Shown here: positions 44,688 through 55,500 of the stretch, piece after piece | How positions within the stretch are numbered: position 1 is the first letter of the stretch | How the letters are laid out: each line of letters opens with the position of its first letter | Source of the DNA: Arachnopeziza araneosa | Lineage: Eukaryota > Ascomycota > Leotiomycetes > Helotiales > Arachnopezizaceae | Assembly: GCA_003988855.1 (NCBI GenBank) | Contig: QYAI01000091.1 | Location: 5,343-69,342, forward strand | Direction: 5' to 3' | Length of the DNA: 64,000 bases | Made by a program: the position numbers and the translations under genes | Notes under the pieces: model-generated | What the model was told of the DNA's origin: nothing | What the model saw: only the letters and a program-made list of their open reading frames with translations | Database searches by the model: none

Positions 44688-46041
44688 ATGGCCACTTCGA
44701 AAGCTATGTGGGAGGTCGATCCGGAGACGAGATCAAAGGTCTATTTCTACATTATATTCCCTCTTCTCTTATACATACCCCTTGAACATGCCATCTGACC
44801 ATGAGCAGCTCCTCGAGATCCAGAAGTCCAACGGCAACGACCGCTGTTGCGATTGCGGCGCCCCTTCCCCGCAATGGGCCTCTCCCAAATTCGGCATCTT
44901 CATCTGCCTCAGCTGTGCGGGTGTTCATAGAGGACTTGGCGTTCACATTAGTTTTGTGAGGAGTATCACAATGGATGCTTTCAAGGCGATGGAGATTGAG
45001 AGGATGCGCTTGGGGGGCAATAAGGTCTGGAAGGAGTTTTTTGAAGCGCATGAGAGTAATCAGATGGCTGGTGTGAGGTGAGTGGTGTTTAGACCTCTAA
45101 AGTAATTCTGCAGCTGGTTGGGGACTGGAAATCTGCTATCTGGAGGAAAGAGGGAAGAGAGGGAAACGATAGTGTCGGACTCGAGGATTCTAGTGGACTA
45201 GCTGAGAGGATATCCTGGAAACACGCTGACAGTGAATTCTAGTTGGGAAGATGCCACAATAGCGGAAAGATACTCGGGCGAAGTTGGAGAAGAATATAAA
45301 GAGCGGTTATCTGCCAAAGTCGAAGGCAAGGAATATGTTCCAGGAACAAAGCCAAAACCTTCTGCAACCTCGAACTTCGTATCTTCTTCTACCAACTCCC
45401 GCTCTCAAACTCCTCGCAACGAATCACCAGCGCCTGGGACCAAAGCTAAAGTCGACGATAAATACTTCGCCGGCCTGGGTGCAGCCAACGCTTCTCGCTC
45501 CGCAGACCTGCCTCCTAGCCAAGGTGGCAAATACGCGGGTTTTGGTAGCACACCTTTAGAGCAACCTAAAACAAATCAAAGTTTACCTGGCTTTGAAGAT
45601 TTGCAAAAAGACCCTGTGGCAGCGCTCACAAAAGGCTTTGGGTGGTTCACTACCACGGTCGGCAAGACGGCGAAAACAGTCAATGATTCATATATTCAAC
45701 CTACTGCTAGGCAAATCGGGGAAACAGATTTTGCAGCTCAAGCAAGGATAGCAGCAGCGAACGTAGCAAAGGGTGCCCAGACAGGAGCGAAGACTGCAGC
45801 TGACGGGTTCAATCGTTTCGTAGAAGGAAGTGGGGATGGGGGCAGCGGCGGGAGGAGGAGAGAGGTCCCACTAGATGAGAGTAAGAAGGATTTTTGGGAT
45901 AGTTTTGCAGACGCAGGAACTGCTCGGATGGCAGAAAAGAGTGCGATTGGGACAAGCGCTGTTAAGAAAGCGGGAGGGGGGAGTGGAGGTGGAATGGGTG
46001 GAGGAGGGAAGAAAGATGGTGATGACTGGGATAATTGGTAG
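44688..46041 (+). CDS. GCS1: ArfGAP (Gcs1-like)
   Basis: There are three exons (44688-44738, 44809-45077, 45243-46041) with introns of 70 and 165 bp, giving 372 residues. The first exon encodes MATSKAMWEVDPETRSK, which joins to LLEIQKSNGNDRCCDCG; without it the start would fall inside the intron. The Arf-GAP zinc finger is C-x2-C-x16-C-x2-C (C30, C33, C50, C53), followed by the catalytic R58. Gcs1-type proteins stimulate GTP hydrolysis by Arf1 on Golgi membranes. The tail (about 140-372) is disordered, with a TTVGKTAKTVNDSYI amphipathic ALPS-like region and a W-D-N-W C-terminus. The second intron's 3' site could lie a few bases earlier, but the chosen TCTAG keeps phase. Confidence 0.85.
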
Positions 46042-46514
46042 ATTTTTTGTATAGATGCGTATGTGAGCTGGATTAGATGTGACTTTAATTCGTTTCCATG
46101 AGTTGAGTGGTTGTGTGGTAATGTACGATATTATCATGATTGTGCTCATGTGGTTGCCGTTGTGATTTATACTAACCTACATATCTCCTCAAGTGAGGTT
46201 TTAGAGGATTGAAACTTGCTATGTTCATTGTTTAATATTTGGGCTGGGTAACATCATCCCATTTGATTTATCCATAGACACCTGCATATTCAAGGCTTTT
46301 TGACTCCGCCTCACATGGCTGCATCTACACAACCTTATACACTCCACTCTCGATCTCAGCTTCTTCAACCTTTCAAATAATTTCTCTCTTGATTATCACA
46401 GATTCTTCTCTCACCAGTATCTCTCGTCAGCATCGTTTTTCGCGTCTTTGATAGTAATTATTGGAGCGATCCTCGAGCGCAGCGGTTGCCATTACGCCTA
46501 CAGGATATGCTAGA
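46042..46514. other. Intergenic before a hypothetical protein
   Basis: No gene is seen. The frame of the next gene begins at 46461 with TTG, directly after an in-frame TAA at 46455-46457. Confidence 0.45.
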
Positions 46515-47057
46515 ATGCTCGGCGTAACAAAGTACTGGGAGCTGGCTCTGATCCATGCTGGGAGGAGCCTCAATGATGTTGAAGACTTGAATGATAAAGA
46601 CATTTTCTTCGGCGTCCCTGCTCTTCTTGACGGGAACTCTCTATGGCCAACCCTGGTTGAACAGAGGGTAGCATTCGTCGACAAATTGACACGCGGCTTT
46701 TTTGTTGACATAGACATGGACGGGGGGGAATGTTGTCTTTTAGCAGGATCTATGGAATCTGAATGTGATTGCCTTTACTATGATATCAAAGCCTCAATTA
46801 GGGAAGCAACAAGTTGTTTCAAGCAAAAATCAACTCCAGGTGGCTGGTGCTCCGAAGAAGAAATATGCTTGGAACCAAGTGTTGATTTTCAACTTCCAGA
46901 GGATTGGGAAAATTGCGGGAATGATGTTTCTAGGGACTGGAGATGTATTCGAATCCGGTATGATGATCATCCACATCACCGCCTCTTTCTAGCTCTTGAT
47001 GCCGATGATGAGTCGGAGTACTTTGGACTGGGAAACCGTATCGGACGAATCCGATGA
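46515..47057 (+). CDS. Hypothetical protein, about 180 residues (start uncertain)
   Basis: A frame of 180 residues from the first in-frame ATG, preceded by 18 further open codons without ATG. It is rich in acidic residues and Cys (for example CCLLAGSMESECDC), with no signal peptide and no motif I know. The amino-acid balance resembles a real soluble protein. An upstream exon may exist. No neighbour explains its function. Confidence 0.45.
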   Translation: MLGVTKYWELALIHAGRSLNDVEDLNDKDIFFGVPALLDGNSLWPTLVEQRVAFVDKLTRGFFVDIDMDGGECCLLAGSMESECDCLYYDIKASIREATSCFKQKSTPGGWCSEEEICLEPSVDFQLPEDWENCGNDVSRDWRCIRIRYDDHPHHRLFLALDADDESEYFGLGNRIGRIR

Positions 47058-47397
47058 AGCAGGGGGTGATGCGGTATCCATCAAGAATATCGACCTCTTG
47101 TGATTATGCTGCGGAGGAAGCAATTTCAGATTGGTCAAAATGACTCGAGCTGTCGGGTAATCGAAGTCTCAAGCCGACGCACGTCAACGCTGTGGAGTCC
47201 TTAGATTTCTCTGATCTATATATTGAGTAAGCTTGGGCATGGGCCTCTTTCATGATTCCGGAAGCTATCTGGGAAAGTATGGGAATCATTTGTTCTCATA
47301 ACTCGTCTGTAAAGAGGTGGAAAGCTTTTCGAACAACGAGCGGTAGTGCGGGACACAAGAACCTCATTCAGCTTGCGTTTGGCTATATAATTTTGTC
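47058..47397. other. Intergenic
   Basis: I see nothing convincing; the short minus-strand frame is a shadow. Confidence 0.4.
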
Positions 47398-47673
47398 ATG
47401 TTAGCGTTTTTGATGCTCTCTAGACATCATCATTTGAGAATTGCAATGATGGTGCCAGAAACGCAGACTGATGATGTTGTCCGCAAGTATTTCGGAAGAG
47501 GAAGACGAGGTTGGCAGGAGAGTTTCTGCGAATTTTTTGATTATCTTGCGGAAGAAATTTCTAGGAGAGATTTGTCAGGGAGTCTGGAGTCAATACGCAA
47601 GTTTCAATATGAATGTTATTTATATTCTATCAACCGAGGGTATCTTTATGCAAAGGTATGCTCTGATTCCTAA
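47398..47673 (+). CDS. Small hypothetical protein, 91 residues (doubtful)
   Basis: An ATG-initiated frame of 91 residues with a hydrophobic start and a basic, helical middle (YFGRGRRGWQESFCEFF). It has no motif I recognise, and it may be a fragment of a larger lost gene or an unsupported frame. Confidence 0.25.
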   Translation: MLAFLMLSRHHHLRIAMMVPETQTDDVVRKYFGRGRRGWQESFCEFFDYLAEEISRRDLSGSLESIRKFQYECYLYSINRGYLYAKVCSDS

Positions 47674-48285
47674 CTTTTTGGTTTTCCACCACTTTTCACA
47701 ATTTACGCCTTCTCAGTAATCCGACGAACGACACTACGAGTGAGCCTACAAAAAGAACCCCGCATGAGTTTCTTTTCGTTGGGATTCGGACAAGTTCACC
47801 CTTCTCAGCTTGCGAGCAACGCCCCTGTTTTGGCCTAGTGGCTGACGACGATCTGGCGCATCGTAGCAGCAATGAACTCGTACCCAGATACCTGACTAGG
47901 TTGCACAATCTGTTTATTTTGACACCTGGAAGAGTTTTATTGGTTCGGCCCCCAAGCTTATTACTACGGCTGCTCTTGCGATGCTATTTCCTATTTTGAG
48001 CCTCCTACGAGTTTCCTTAACCAGTTCAAGACATCCTACGAGGTTGAGCACAAACGTATTGCGGCTGTGTTTTCCATGCAATGTCACACGAAGACCGATT
48101 TGCTCAAGTTAGGCTTGAGTTCGTGACAATCTCGTCTTGTCATGCTTGGAGCACTGCATGACTTCGTGCATCAAAATTCATTTCATCCTCTCTGCTTTGC
48201 AGCATAAGTTTTAGTTAAGATACACCTGAAAGTAGACTTTTGGTATTCAATTTGATTGAATTTGAGTCACCTACCCTTCAATCAA
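47674..48285. other. Intergenic, promoter of the secreted oxidase gene
   Basis: No gene is supported. The stretch before 48286 is the likely promoter and leader of the secreted oxidase. Confidence 0.45.
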
Positions 48286-50133
48286 ATGCATTCCTTAACC
48301 TTCTTCACCCTCTTGACTTTAACGTCATCAGCCCTCGCCACTGCAAATCAACGAGATTCATCCTCAAACTCATCATCAGGATATACTTGCACCCCATCAC
48401 AAGCTTGTTGGCCATCCGCAGCAACATGGCAAGCTTTCAACAAAACAGTCGCAGGCCATCTCCGAGCGACCGTGATGCTTGGAAGTTCCTGCTTCCCAAG
48501 CGCACCCAACTACAACAATGATACCTGCGCTGATATCCAAACGAGTTACCAAAACCCGGATTTTCGAGAACAGACATATGGCGAAATGGCGTACACCGAG
48601 TGGGAAACTTGTGGTGCAGCAAATTGCCTACCGAGTGTTCTAGCGCCGCAGTCACAAACCTGCTCTCTTGGTCGGATGTCGGCATACTATGTGGATGCGC
48701 GATCTGCTGCAGATGTTACTGCAACAGTCAAGTTTGTAAAAACGCATAACATTCGTCTCACGATCAAAAATACGGGCCATGATTTTCTGGGACGCAGCTC
48801 AGCTCCGAATACGCTGGCGCTGTGGACTGCTAATCTGAAGGCGCTCGAGTACAAATCCGATTTCACAGCGCAAAATTGTCCAACGGCTGATAGAAGGAAT
48901 ATTGGTATCATGGGCGCAGGAGTCGTTGCTCATGATGCGGTGAACTTCTTCCTCGAGTATGGCATGGATATCACCGTTGGTGCATGCTCGACCGTGGGTA
49001 TTGCAGGTGGATTTGGCCAATCCGGAGGACATGGAGCTTTTGGACCCAGTTATGGACTCATGGTTGACCAAGCCGTAGAGTTTGAGGTCGTGACGGCTGA
49101 TGGGGTCCTTCGAACGATCAACGAGTGCAATCACCCAGATCTGTTCTGGGCCATGCGTGGCGGGGGAGGTGGCACTTATGCCATCCTTCTGAAATACAAG
49201 TTCAACGTCTACCCGAAGAAGGCTCTTGCCATGTATACTTTCATGGCGAACATCTCAAACTCTGCAATTGTCCCTGACGCCACCAAAAGCCAGATTCTGA
49301 ATGACACTGTCACGGCGCTCGCTAGGAACCAAATAAACTGGTCGAATAACGGAATGGCTGGCTACGACTTCCTCCATTATGACTCGATTGAGACTCATCA
49401 GATCCTTCCAGGCGACGGTGATGTAATAGGAAGACTGCAAAACCTCACGGCAGAATGGACTTCCTTCATCCAAAATTACCCTGGTTACGAAGTCATCCAA
49501 GACGACTTCATCTTGTTCGAGAACCAATCCGCCTACGAGCTCGGAACCGCCGACATCATCGCCCGCAACAACCAAGTAGGCGTCGGCGCCCTCCCCGCCA
49601 GCCGCCTCGTCTCGCGGGACCATTTCACCAGCGACGAGAACATCAACATCCTAGTCGGAGGCGTCCTACAGGGCATCGAGAACGCGAGCAGACTGAACAT
49701 CTCCGCCGACAGGATCAATTTCGGCATCTACAAAGTCACGCCTGCGAACACGCCCGACCTCGACGGTGAAACGAGCGCCAACCCTGCGTGGCGCTCTGCG
49801 CTCTGGCATGTGATTGTGGATGGCGGGTGGGAACAGGGAATCCCCGAGGAGGATATTGCTGCTGTGAAGAGGTATGTTCGGGAGGGTCTCAAGGGACTCT
49901 CGCGTGTGCTGGCTGCTCAGGCTTCGTATACCAATGAGGCGGATTATGGGGAGCCGGAATGGGAGAGGGTCTTTTTTGGGGAGAATTACGACAGGCTTCT
50001 TGAGATAAAGGAGAGGTATGATCCCACTACTTTATTCAATTGCTGGAAGTGTGTGGGGTGGTTGGGGGAAGAGGAGGAGATGTATTCGTGCTATGGTGAT
50101 CAACCTCAGCCTACGATTCCTTTCCTGGTGTGA
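48286..50133 (+). CDS. Secreted FAD-linked oxidase (berberine-bridge/VAO type)
   Basis: This is a single exon of 615 residues from an ATG. Residues 1-18 are a signal peptide. An FAD-binding PCMH domain spans roughly 120-310, with His165 in NTGHDFLG and Cys234 in GACSTVGIAGG, matching the positions that bind FAD bicovalently in this family. A C-terminal berberine-bridge segment ends with RYDPTTLFNCWKCVGW. There are many Asn-glycosylation sites. These enzymes oxidise sugars, alcohols or alkaloid-type substrates with O2 and are usually extracellular. Length is typical and no break is seen. The gene stands alone, with hypothetical proteins upstream. Confidence 0.87.
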   Translation: MHSLTFFTLLTLTSSALATANQRDSSSNSSSGYTCTPSQACWPSAATWQAFNKTVAGHLRATVMLGSSCFPSAPNYNNDTCADIQTSYQNPDFREQTYGEMAYTEWETCGAANCLPSVLAPQSQTCSLGRMSAYYVDARSAADVTATVKFVKTHNIRLTIKNTGHDFLGRSSAPNTLALWTANLKALEYKSDFTAQNCPTADRRNIGIMGAGVVAHDAVNFFLEYGMDITVGACSTVGIAGGFGQSGGHGAFGPSYGLMVDQAVEFEVVTADGVLRTINECNHPDLFWAMRGGGGGTYAILLKYKFNVYPKKALAMYTFMANISNSAIVPDATKSQILNDTVTALARNQINWSNNGMAGYDFLHYDSIETHQILPGDGDVIGRLQNLTAEWTSFIQNYPGYEVIQDDFILFENQSAYELGTADIIARNNQVGVGALPASRLVSRDHFTSDENINILVGGVLQGIENASRLNISADRINFGIYKVTPANTPDLDGETSANPAWRSALWHVIVDGGWEQGIPEEDIAAVKRYVREGLKGLSRVLAAQASYTNEADYGEPEWERVFFGENYDRLLEIKERYDPTTLFNCWKCVGWLGEEEEMYSCYGDQPQPTIPFLV

Positions 50134-50675
50134 AAGCGTTGGCTCTTACATTTGGTAATATAACTACGATTACATCATTGTGAATACTTGCGATGTCAGT
50201 ACTGGTATGCACGATGAAAGTGAAAAGAAGTGGCAAGCAAAAGAATGGCGAGCTCGCAGCGCGCTAAGCGAGTAAACACCCGTCTCGTCAAAACACAGCA
50301 TACAACTCACCAACAAAGTCAAAAAAATAGAAGAGAGCTTAAGAAAAGGTGTCACAGCCTCAAGACCGGTTTAACACACCAAAAACCGACACAAAAAACC
50401 GCCAAAACTCCAGGACACGCAGTCTGGGGGGCTGACCGAGCGTCCCGTGAAAAAAGCCTGCGACGGGGCTTTCTGCAGCTGGGTGAGAGCGAGTAGGAGG
50501 TGCAGGTTTTGGGAGGTGGGGATTGCTGTGCTCTGGAGTGAGTTTTTGGTGGCTGGAGTGGGGGGGCGTTGAGTATTTAGGATTTTTGGGGGATGATGGG
50601 ATAAGCGGATATCTCTTATAGATGCTTTCTATTCACGGATAATTCATCATGCACTCGGGTTCAATTTGTCTCGTG
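50134..50675. other. Convergent intergenic region
   Basis: 3' sides of two convergent genes; no further gene. A G-rich plus-strand stretch near 50500-50590 has no reading of interest. Confidence 0.5.
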
Positions 50676-51757
50676 CTAATCTAGTGGCAAAACCTCCTCC
50701 CTAGGTCCAGCAGGGACAACCGTCTGTTTCAAGGTAAAAGTGTACCCAGCCTTGATCGGCGTCCAATGCGTCGTCTGCTTAAAAGCTCCCCCATTTGTCT
50801 CCGCCGTCTCATCCCAGTACAATCTCCTCAACCACGTATGGAGGCGAGGGTAATCGTATCTGATCATGCCCAGATTACACTTGAACAGACCATAGTACGC
50901 GACATCGAATCGGGCGATGGTGGGGTACGTCCTGATATCAGCCTCGGTGATGTGATCTCCAAACAGGAACTTGGTTTGATGCGTCTCGAGATGCTTCTCG
51001 AGGCGATCGAGCGCGTCGAAGAGAGCGTACACGTTGGTATTGTAAGCTTCTTGCGTGGATGCCAAACCGCATTTGTAGACGCCATTGTTGATCTTGTCGT
51101 AGACCCATTCATTCAGAGCGTCGATCTCTCTGACTTTGTCCGAAGGGAGGAGTGGCTTGGCGTCTTCGCGAAGAGACGGAGCGACGAATGCGTCAAAGGC
51201 GCTGTAGAGCATGCGGATGATCTCTGATGATTCATTATTGACGATGGTCTCGCGCTTCTTGTCCCAGAGAACAGGGACGGTATTTCGGCCGGTGTAGGAT
51301 GGGTCTGCTTTGCGGTACAGCTCCGAGTGCTTGGTGAAGCCGTAGAGGGGATCACGTGGCTCCGAGTGGGAGTCTTTGAGGTCGGCATCGTAGATCCTCG
51401 TATTGTTTTTAGATGGAGGGAGGATGGAGGTATATGATTTGAGAACTCACCAGCCATGCTCGGGATTATGCACGTAGCCCATCACTACCAGCTGGATGAC
51501 ATCTTCCAAGCCCTTGAGCGAACGGACGATATTGGTACGGTGGGCCCTGGTTCTCATGAGTTGGTGGTATCCAAGTTTCCTCTCTCGACTCACCAAGGAC
51601 ATCCGAGATTTACATATAGAACATATCTGCCTTTCTCTGCCGGGAACTCTGCATGGGGATGCGCGCTCACCAAGTTGCGAAACTGACTCTCCTTTCTCCG
51701 GAAATGGCCATCCTTGTCTGAGAAGGGAGAAGGATTCTTGGCCGCTTCGGTGGCCAT
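50676..51757 (-). CDS. Glutathionyl-hydroquinone reductase (Ecm4/GTO type)
   Basis: There are three exons (51757-51594, 51546-51451, 51396-50676) with introns of 47 and 54 bp, giving 326 residues. The first intron interrupts Trp55 of the active-site GCPWAHR block (C53), which the splice restores. Next come VNNESSEIIRML of the glutathione-binding part and, in the C-terminal domain, DHITEADIR and the DYPRLHTWLRRLYWD block. These enzymes reduce glutathionyl-hydroquinones with glutathione and belong to the xi-class of GSTs. The start ATG is followed by FSDKDGHFRRKESQFRN, a standard leader region. The intron 2 acceptor reads CGAG, less common than CAG, but phase is kept. No break is seen. Confidence 0.87.
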
Positions 51758-52567
51758 TTGGTGAGTCTGGAATCAGAGGAGAAGAATGAATTCGGATAGC
51801 AGAGAAGTAAGAAATGTATTCGGATGACAGAGGAGAAGAAAGTAACTAAAGTTAGTTGACTTGAGTTATTCAGACGGGATGGGTCTATTATGTCAGAACA
51901 CGTGTGCATGCCGTAGAATTGATCAGCAAATGCCCGCAGCGGAAAGATCTGACAAATTCCCCTTCGCTGCTCGATAAGCGACGCAACCGCTGCCGTGTAA
52001 CAGCAGAGCCGCCCTTCTCCTTCCGCTGGCATCCGGAGAACAGGGCCACCCGGCTCAAGACGTGTCGAGATGGAGCCGCCCATCACTCGGCACGGCAGAG
52101 ATAACATGTCCCCCCCCCCCGGATATTTTGGAAGAATCTCATGCGGTTTCACAAAATTAAGCGCGGTTGAGAATCAAAATTTCTGCGAAGTGCAACAGAA
52201 AATTCGCTGATTTCCTCTTTGGGACATAACGTGACAACCGAGACCCGTGATCACGATTCCAACAAACCTCTTCCCCCCTCCCATTCACAGATATCGGCAC
52301 GCATCTGGATCCACCTTTAGGAATCAAGGAACCGCATTGTCTTTATATTCTGGCACAGTTTACTTGAATTTTGCTTTCAACACGGAAATATCCGGCGCCG
52401 ATTCACTTCAAATATCTGTCTACTAATAATAAGCAAGAACGTGCTATGTGGATTAGCTGGGTATGTAGTAACACTCGTGCATCCAACGTCGCCCAAATTT
52501 GTTACAGAAATATACAATATCCTTATCAATTTACTTTCTTCATTCTCATCCCCTTCCCTTGCTCCTC
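51758..52567. other. Intergenic with an 11-base cytosine run
   Basis: Promoter of the minus-strand reductase lies in the first part. A homopolymer of 11 C lies at 52110-52120. No gene is supported; the minus-strand frame near 51667-52152 is a shadow. Confidence 0.45.
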
Positions 52568-55500
52568 TCAATCTTCCCACGCTGCCGGAACCCACTCTTG
52601 ACCTGGGTAGCTCGTCGCACTCATGGCAGCACCGGGTTCGTGGTCATCTAATTCTGCTAAACCTTCTGTGCTCCTTGGTGGTTGGTAAGGAATCTTCTCT
52701 TCCACCGATGTTCTTGGGTGGTATCCGTGTCCATTCTGGTAATTATTTTCCTTCTCTGCTTCCTCAGTCGCTGTTTTCGCAGCGGCCTGGTTTTGTTGAT
52801 GTGGTGGAAGGCGTGGGCTAGCATCATATAGATCATCGCTGCGATTCGGATGGTGGACTTCCAGTACGGTAGTCTTGATCTGTCCTTGTCCTTCTTGAGA
52901 GGTGTCGTCTCGTTCGGGGCTGACAGACCTCTCAGGTGTGCTAGGAAGCGGGCTCGGGGGTGTGGGGCTTGGAGAGGAGATGTGGCTGATTCTATCTTCC
53001 CTCTGATTCGGGACATTAAGAGCTCCTGCTCCACCTGTGCTATGGCGAGGTGAGTCTTGAGGGCCAGATAGTCCCGACACAGCGCTTACGGCTGTGCGGT
53101 GTGTATTGCTCCTATCTAAGCCAGCAGGTTCTGGGCCTACAGTACTGACGCTAGGGTGCCTGGCATGAAGCAGGCTTTGTTGCTCACCGGGCCATTTCGG
53201 TGGAGGAGGCGCTGGGAAATCGCGTGCAGCATCGTTAACAGGAGAGAATACGTCATCTTCCGGTAATGGATAGCCAGCTGGTGATTCTGGATGTCGCAAG
53301 ATGGGTTTCTGCAAGCGTAGAATGGTATCGCTTTTCGGCGGCGTAGGGAAATCAGGGATGTCCTTACTGATAGGGGGCGGCCTATCTTCGTCGGTATCGG
53401 GCAAGGTGAGTTGATATGGTCTTTGTTGGCCCTCTGGGGACTTTGGGGGAGAACGAGCAAGCATATCTTCACGAGACAGCCGGCGAGGTGCAGATCGATC
53501 TCGGGAGTACGTCTCAGGAGCGGCTAAGTTGAGGCTAGATCGAGGACCTTGGCGTAATTGATGTGGATCAGAACTTGGCGCTGGACGGGCAATATCACTA
53601 CGCTGTTGTTGAGAAGAATATCCCTGGAGATTACTTGGAGATGGGACTTGAGAACCCTGAGGCGCATTTTGAGGCTGGTGTGAAACCCAGTTGCTCTGAT
53701 ATAATTGCTGCTGAGGACGATTGAAACCTCGAGGGTCATAATCGGTAGGCACTGCAAGGGCACCTTGACCACGAACTAAAGAATAACCTCCTGGAATTGG
53801 AACACTATCGTACTGCGGCTCCCGACTCGCTCGGCGACCACGCTCTTGAGGCTGCATATTTGGATCACGGAAAGATATCTCTTGTTGTTGCTGAGGAGGT
53901 GTATATGGTTCTTGTTGCTGCAGGTCCGTGTATGTCTGCGCTCGTGGAACAAATTGCGGAGGTGTAGAGCGCGACTGACTCCCTTGCGAACGAGAATCTT
54001 CACTAGACCTGTCGTCTTTTGACTTGCGATTAATAAGTCCACTCATGAACCCAGATCCGGATTGTTTTCGGGATCTACTCTCTTGCCGTGGCTTCTCCGT
54101 TAAACCACTACCAGTGAGCCTTGTAAGAACACTTCGCGTGGTACTAGGTTGCCGCTGACCACTCATGGGTGACGTGTTAGCCCGAGTGTCAGGTTGGATA
54201 TTTTTCATGGTTTGTGCAGGAGATGAATTGGTACTGAGAAATCTAGGATCCGGCTGAGGCCCTCTCGGAGAGGTTCGAGCATCACGTTGTTGTATTGAAG
54301 ACCGCGGTCCCATCTGCTGTGCCGCTGGTGCATTTTCACTCTGTCGGTTGACAATTGATGGAGAGTTCACGTCATGAGATGGATAGTTTCGCTCACTGGA
54401 GTTTGCTTGCTTGTTCAAGTCATTCGAGGATCGATTTTGAAACTGCCTCTGAGAATCTGGAGTAGATGGGCCGACTGCATTTACAGCGGCTTTTCCAGAA
54501 ACTCGACGCTCAGATTGAGGACGATCACCGTACCTGCCTTCTCTTTGAACGCCTCCAGGAGAGTTTCTAGTCGAGTTCATGAGCGAAGGTTTACCAATTT
54601 GCAAAGTTGAAGAATTTTGCCTATTGTCGACAGGCGTAGCATCAGAATTGGCTCTGGGGGATTCAACTTGACCGTTGCTTCGCTGATTCGGAGCGGGTGG
54701 GTTGCTAGCTTGCCTGAGAAAGTGCGATGGTGGCGGTCCGTGTGGGGGTTCATAGACAATCTCAGGCTCTGGACTTCTCGCTGTTCCCGGGGCTGCTTGA
54801 GATGGCACAGGAGGATTTGAAGTGGTAGTTGGTTCGGCATCAGGCATTGGAGCATCTCGATTAACTACATGGAGGCGAGATTGGCGTCTTCCAGCAAGCT
54901 GATTCTGGGGCGCAGGCTCTCTGGTTTCTGTTCCTGAAGCTATTTTGTTGTGCAGTGAGGACTGCTCCTGACTAGTTCTAGCGCGCTGACTCTGTCCTAC
55001 CGGGCCTCCAGGAGGTGTTCCTCCAATATTGATTGGCGGAAACTGGCCACTATGACTGCGAAGTCCATCCTGATGTTGGGCTAATGGTGAGACGCTATCG
55101 GTGGGCCTCTTTGAGCTCACTTGCGGTGATTCTAAAGGCTGTCTCTCCTCGTGAGATACTTCTCTAGTTGTTTGTGGCCGTTGCTGAGACGAATCTCTTG
55201 CTGGATTTCCCTTGAAAAGACCGCTCAGCCCTGAAAACCTCTTCTTCTTTCCTGACTCGTCTTGCACGGTAAGACCACCTGTCGAAGCTCTCATTAATCT
55301 ATTTGATTTCTTTGGCTCTACTGGACTCGAAGTGCCTCCGAAGAGAGACCGTTTACGCTCGTGTTGACTAACCGGCGAAGGCTGTTCACTCCCGAGCAGA
55401 TCCGTTCTCGAGCCTTGATTGGGGGTGAGGGTGCTCTCACGACTCTGTGGAGGTGCTAGACCACCAGTCGAAGAACGATTAAGGCTACCAAAGAAAGATC

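Noticed and set aside
44739..44808. ATG at the start of MPSDHEQ as the ArfGAP start
   Set aside because: It lies inside the intron; the upstream exon MATSKAMWEVDPETRSK joins in phase and matches the family's N-terminus.
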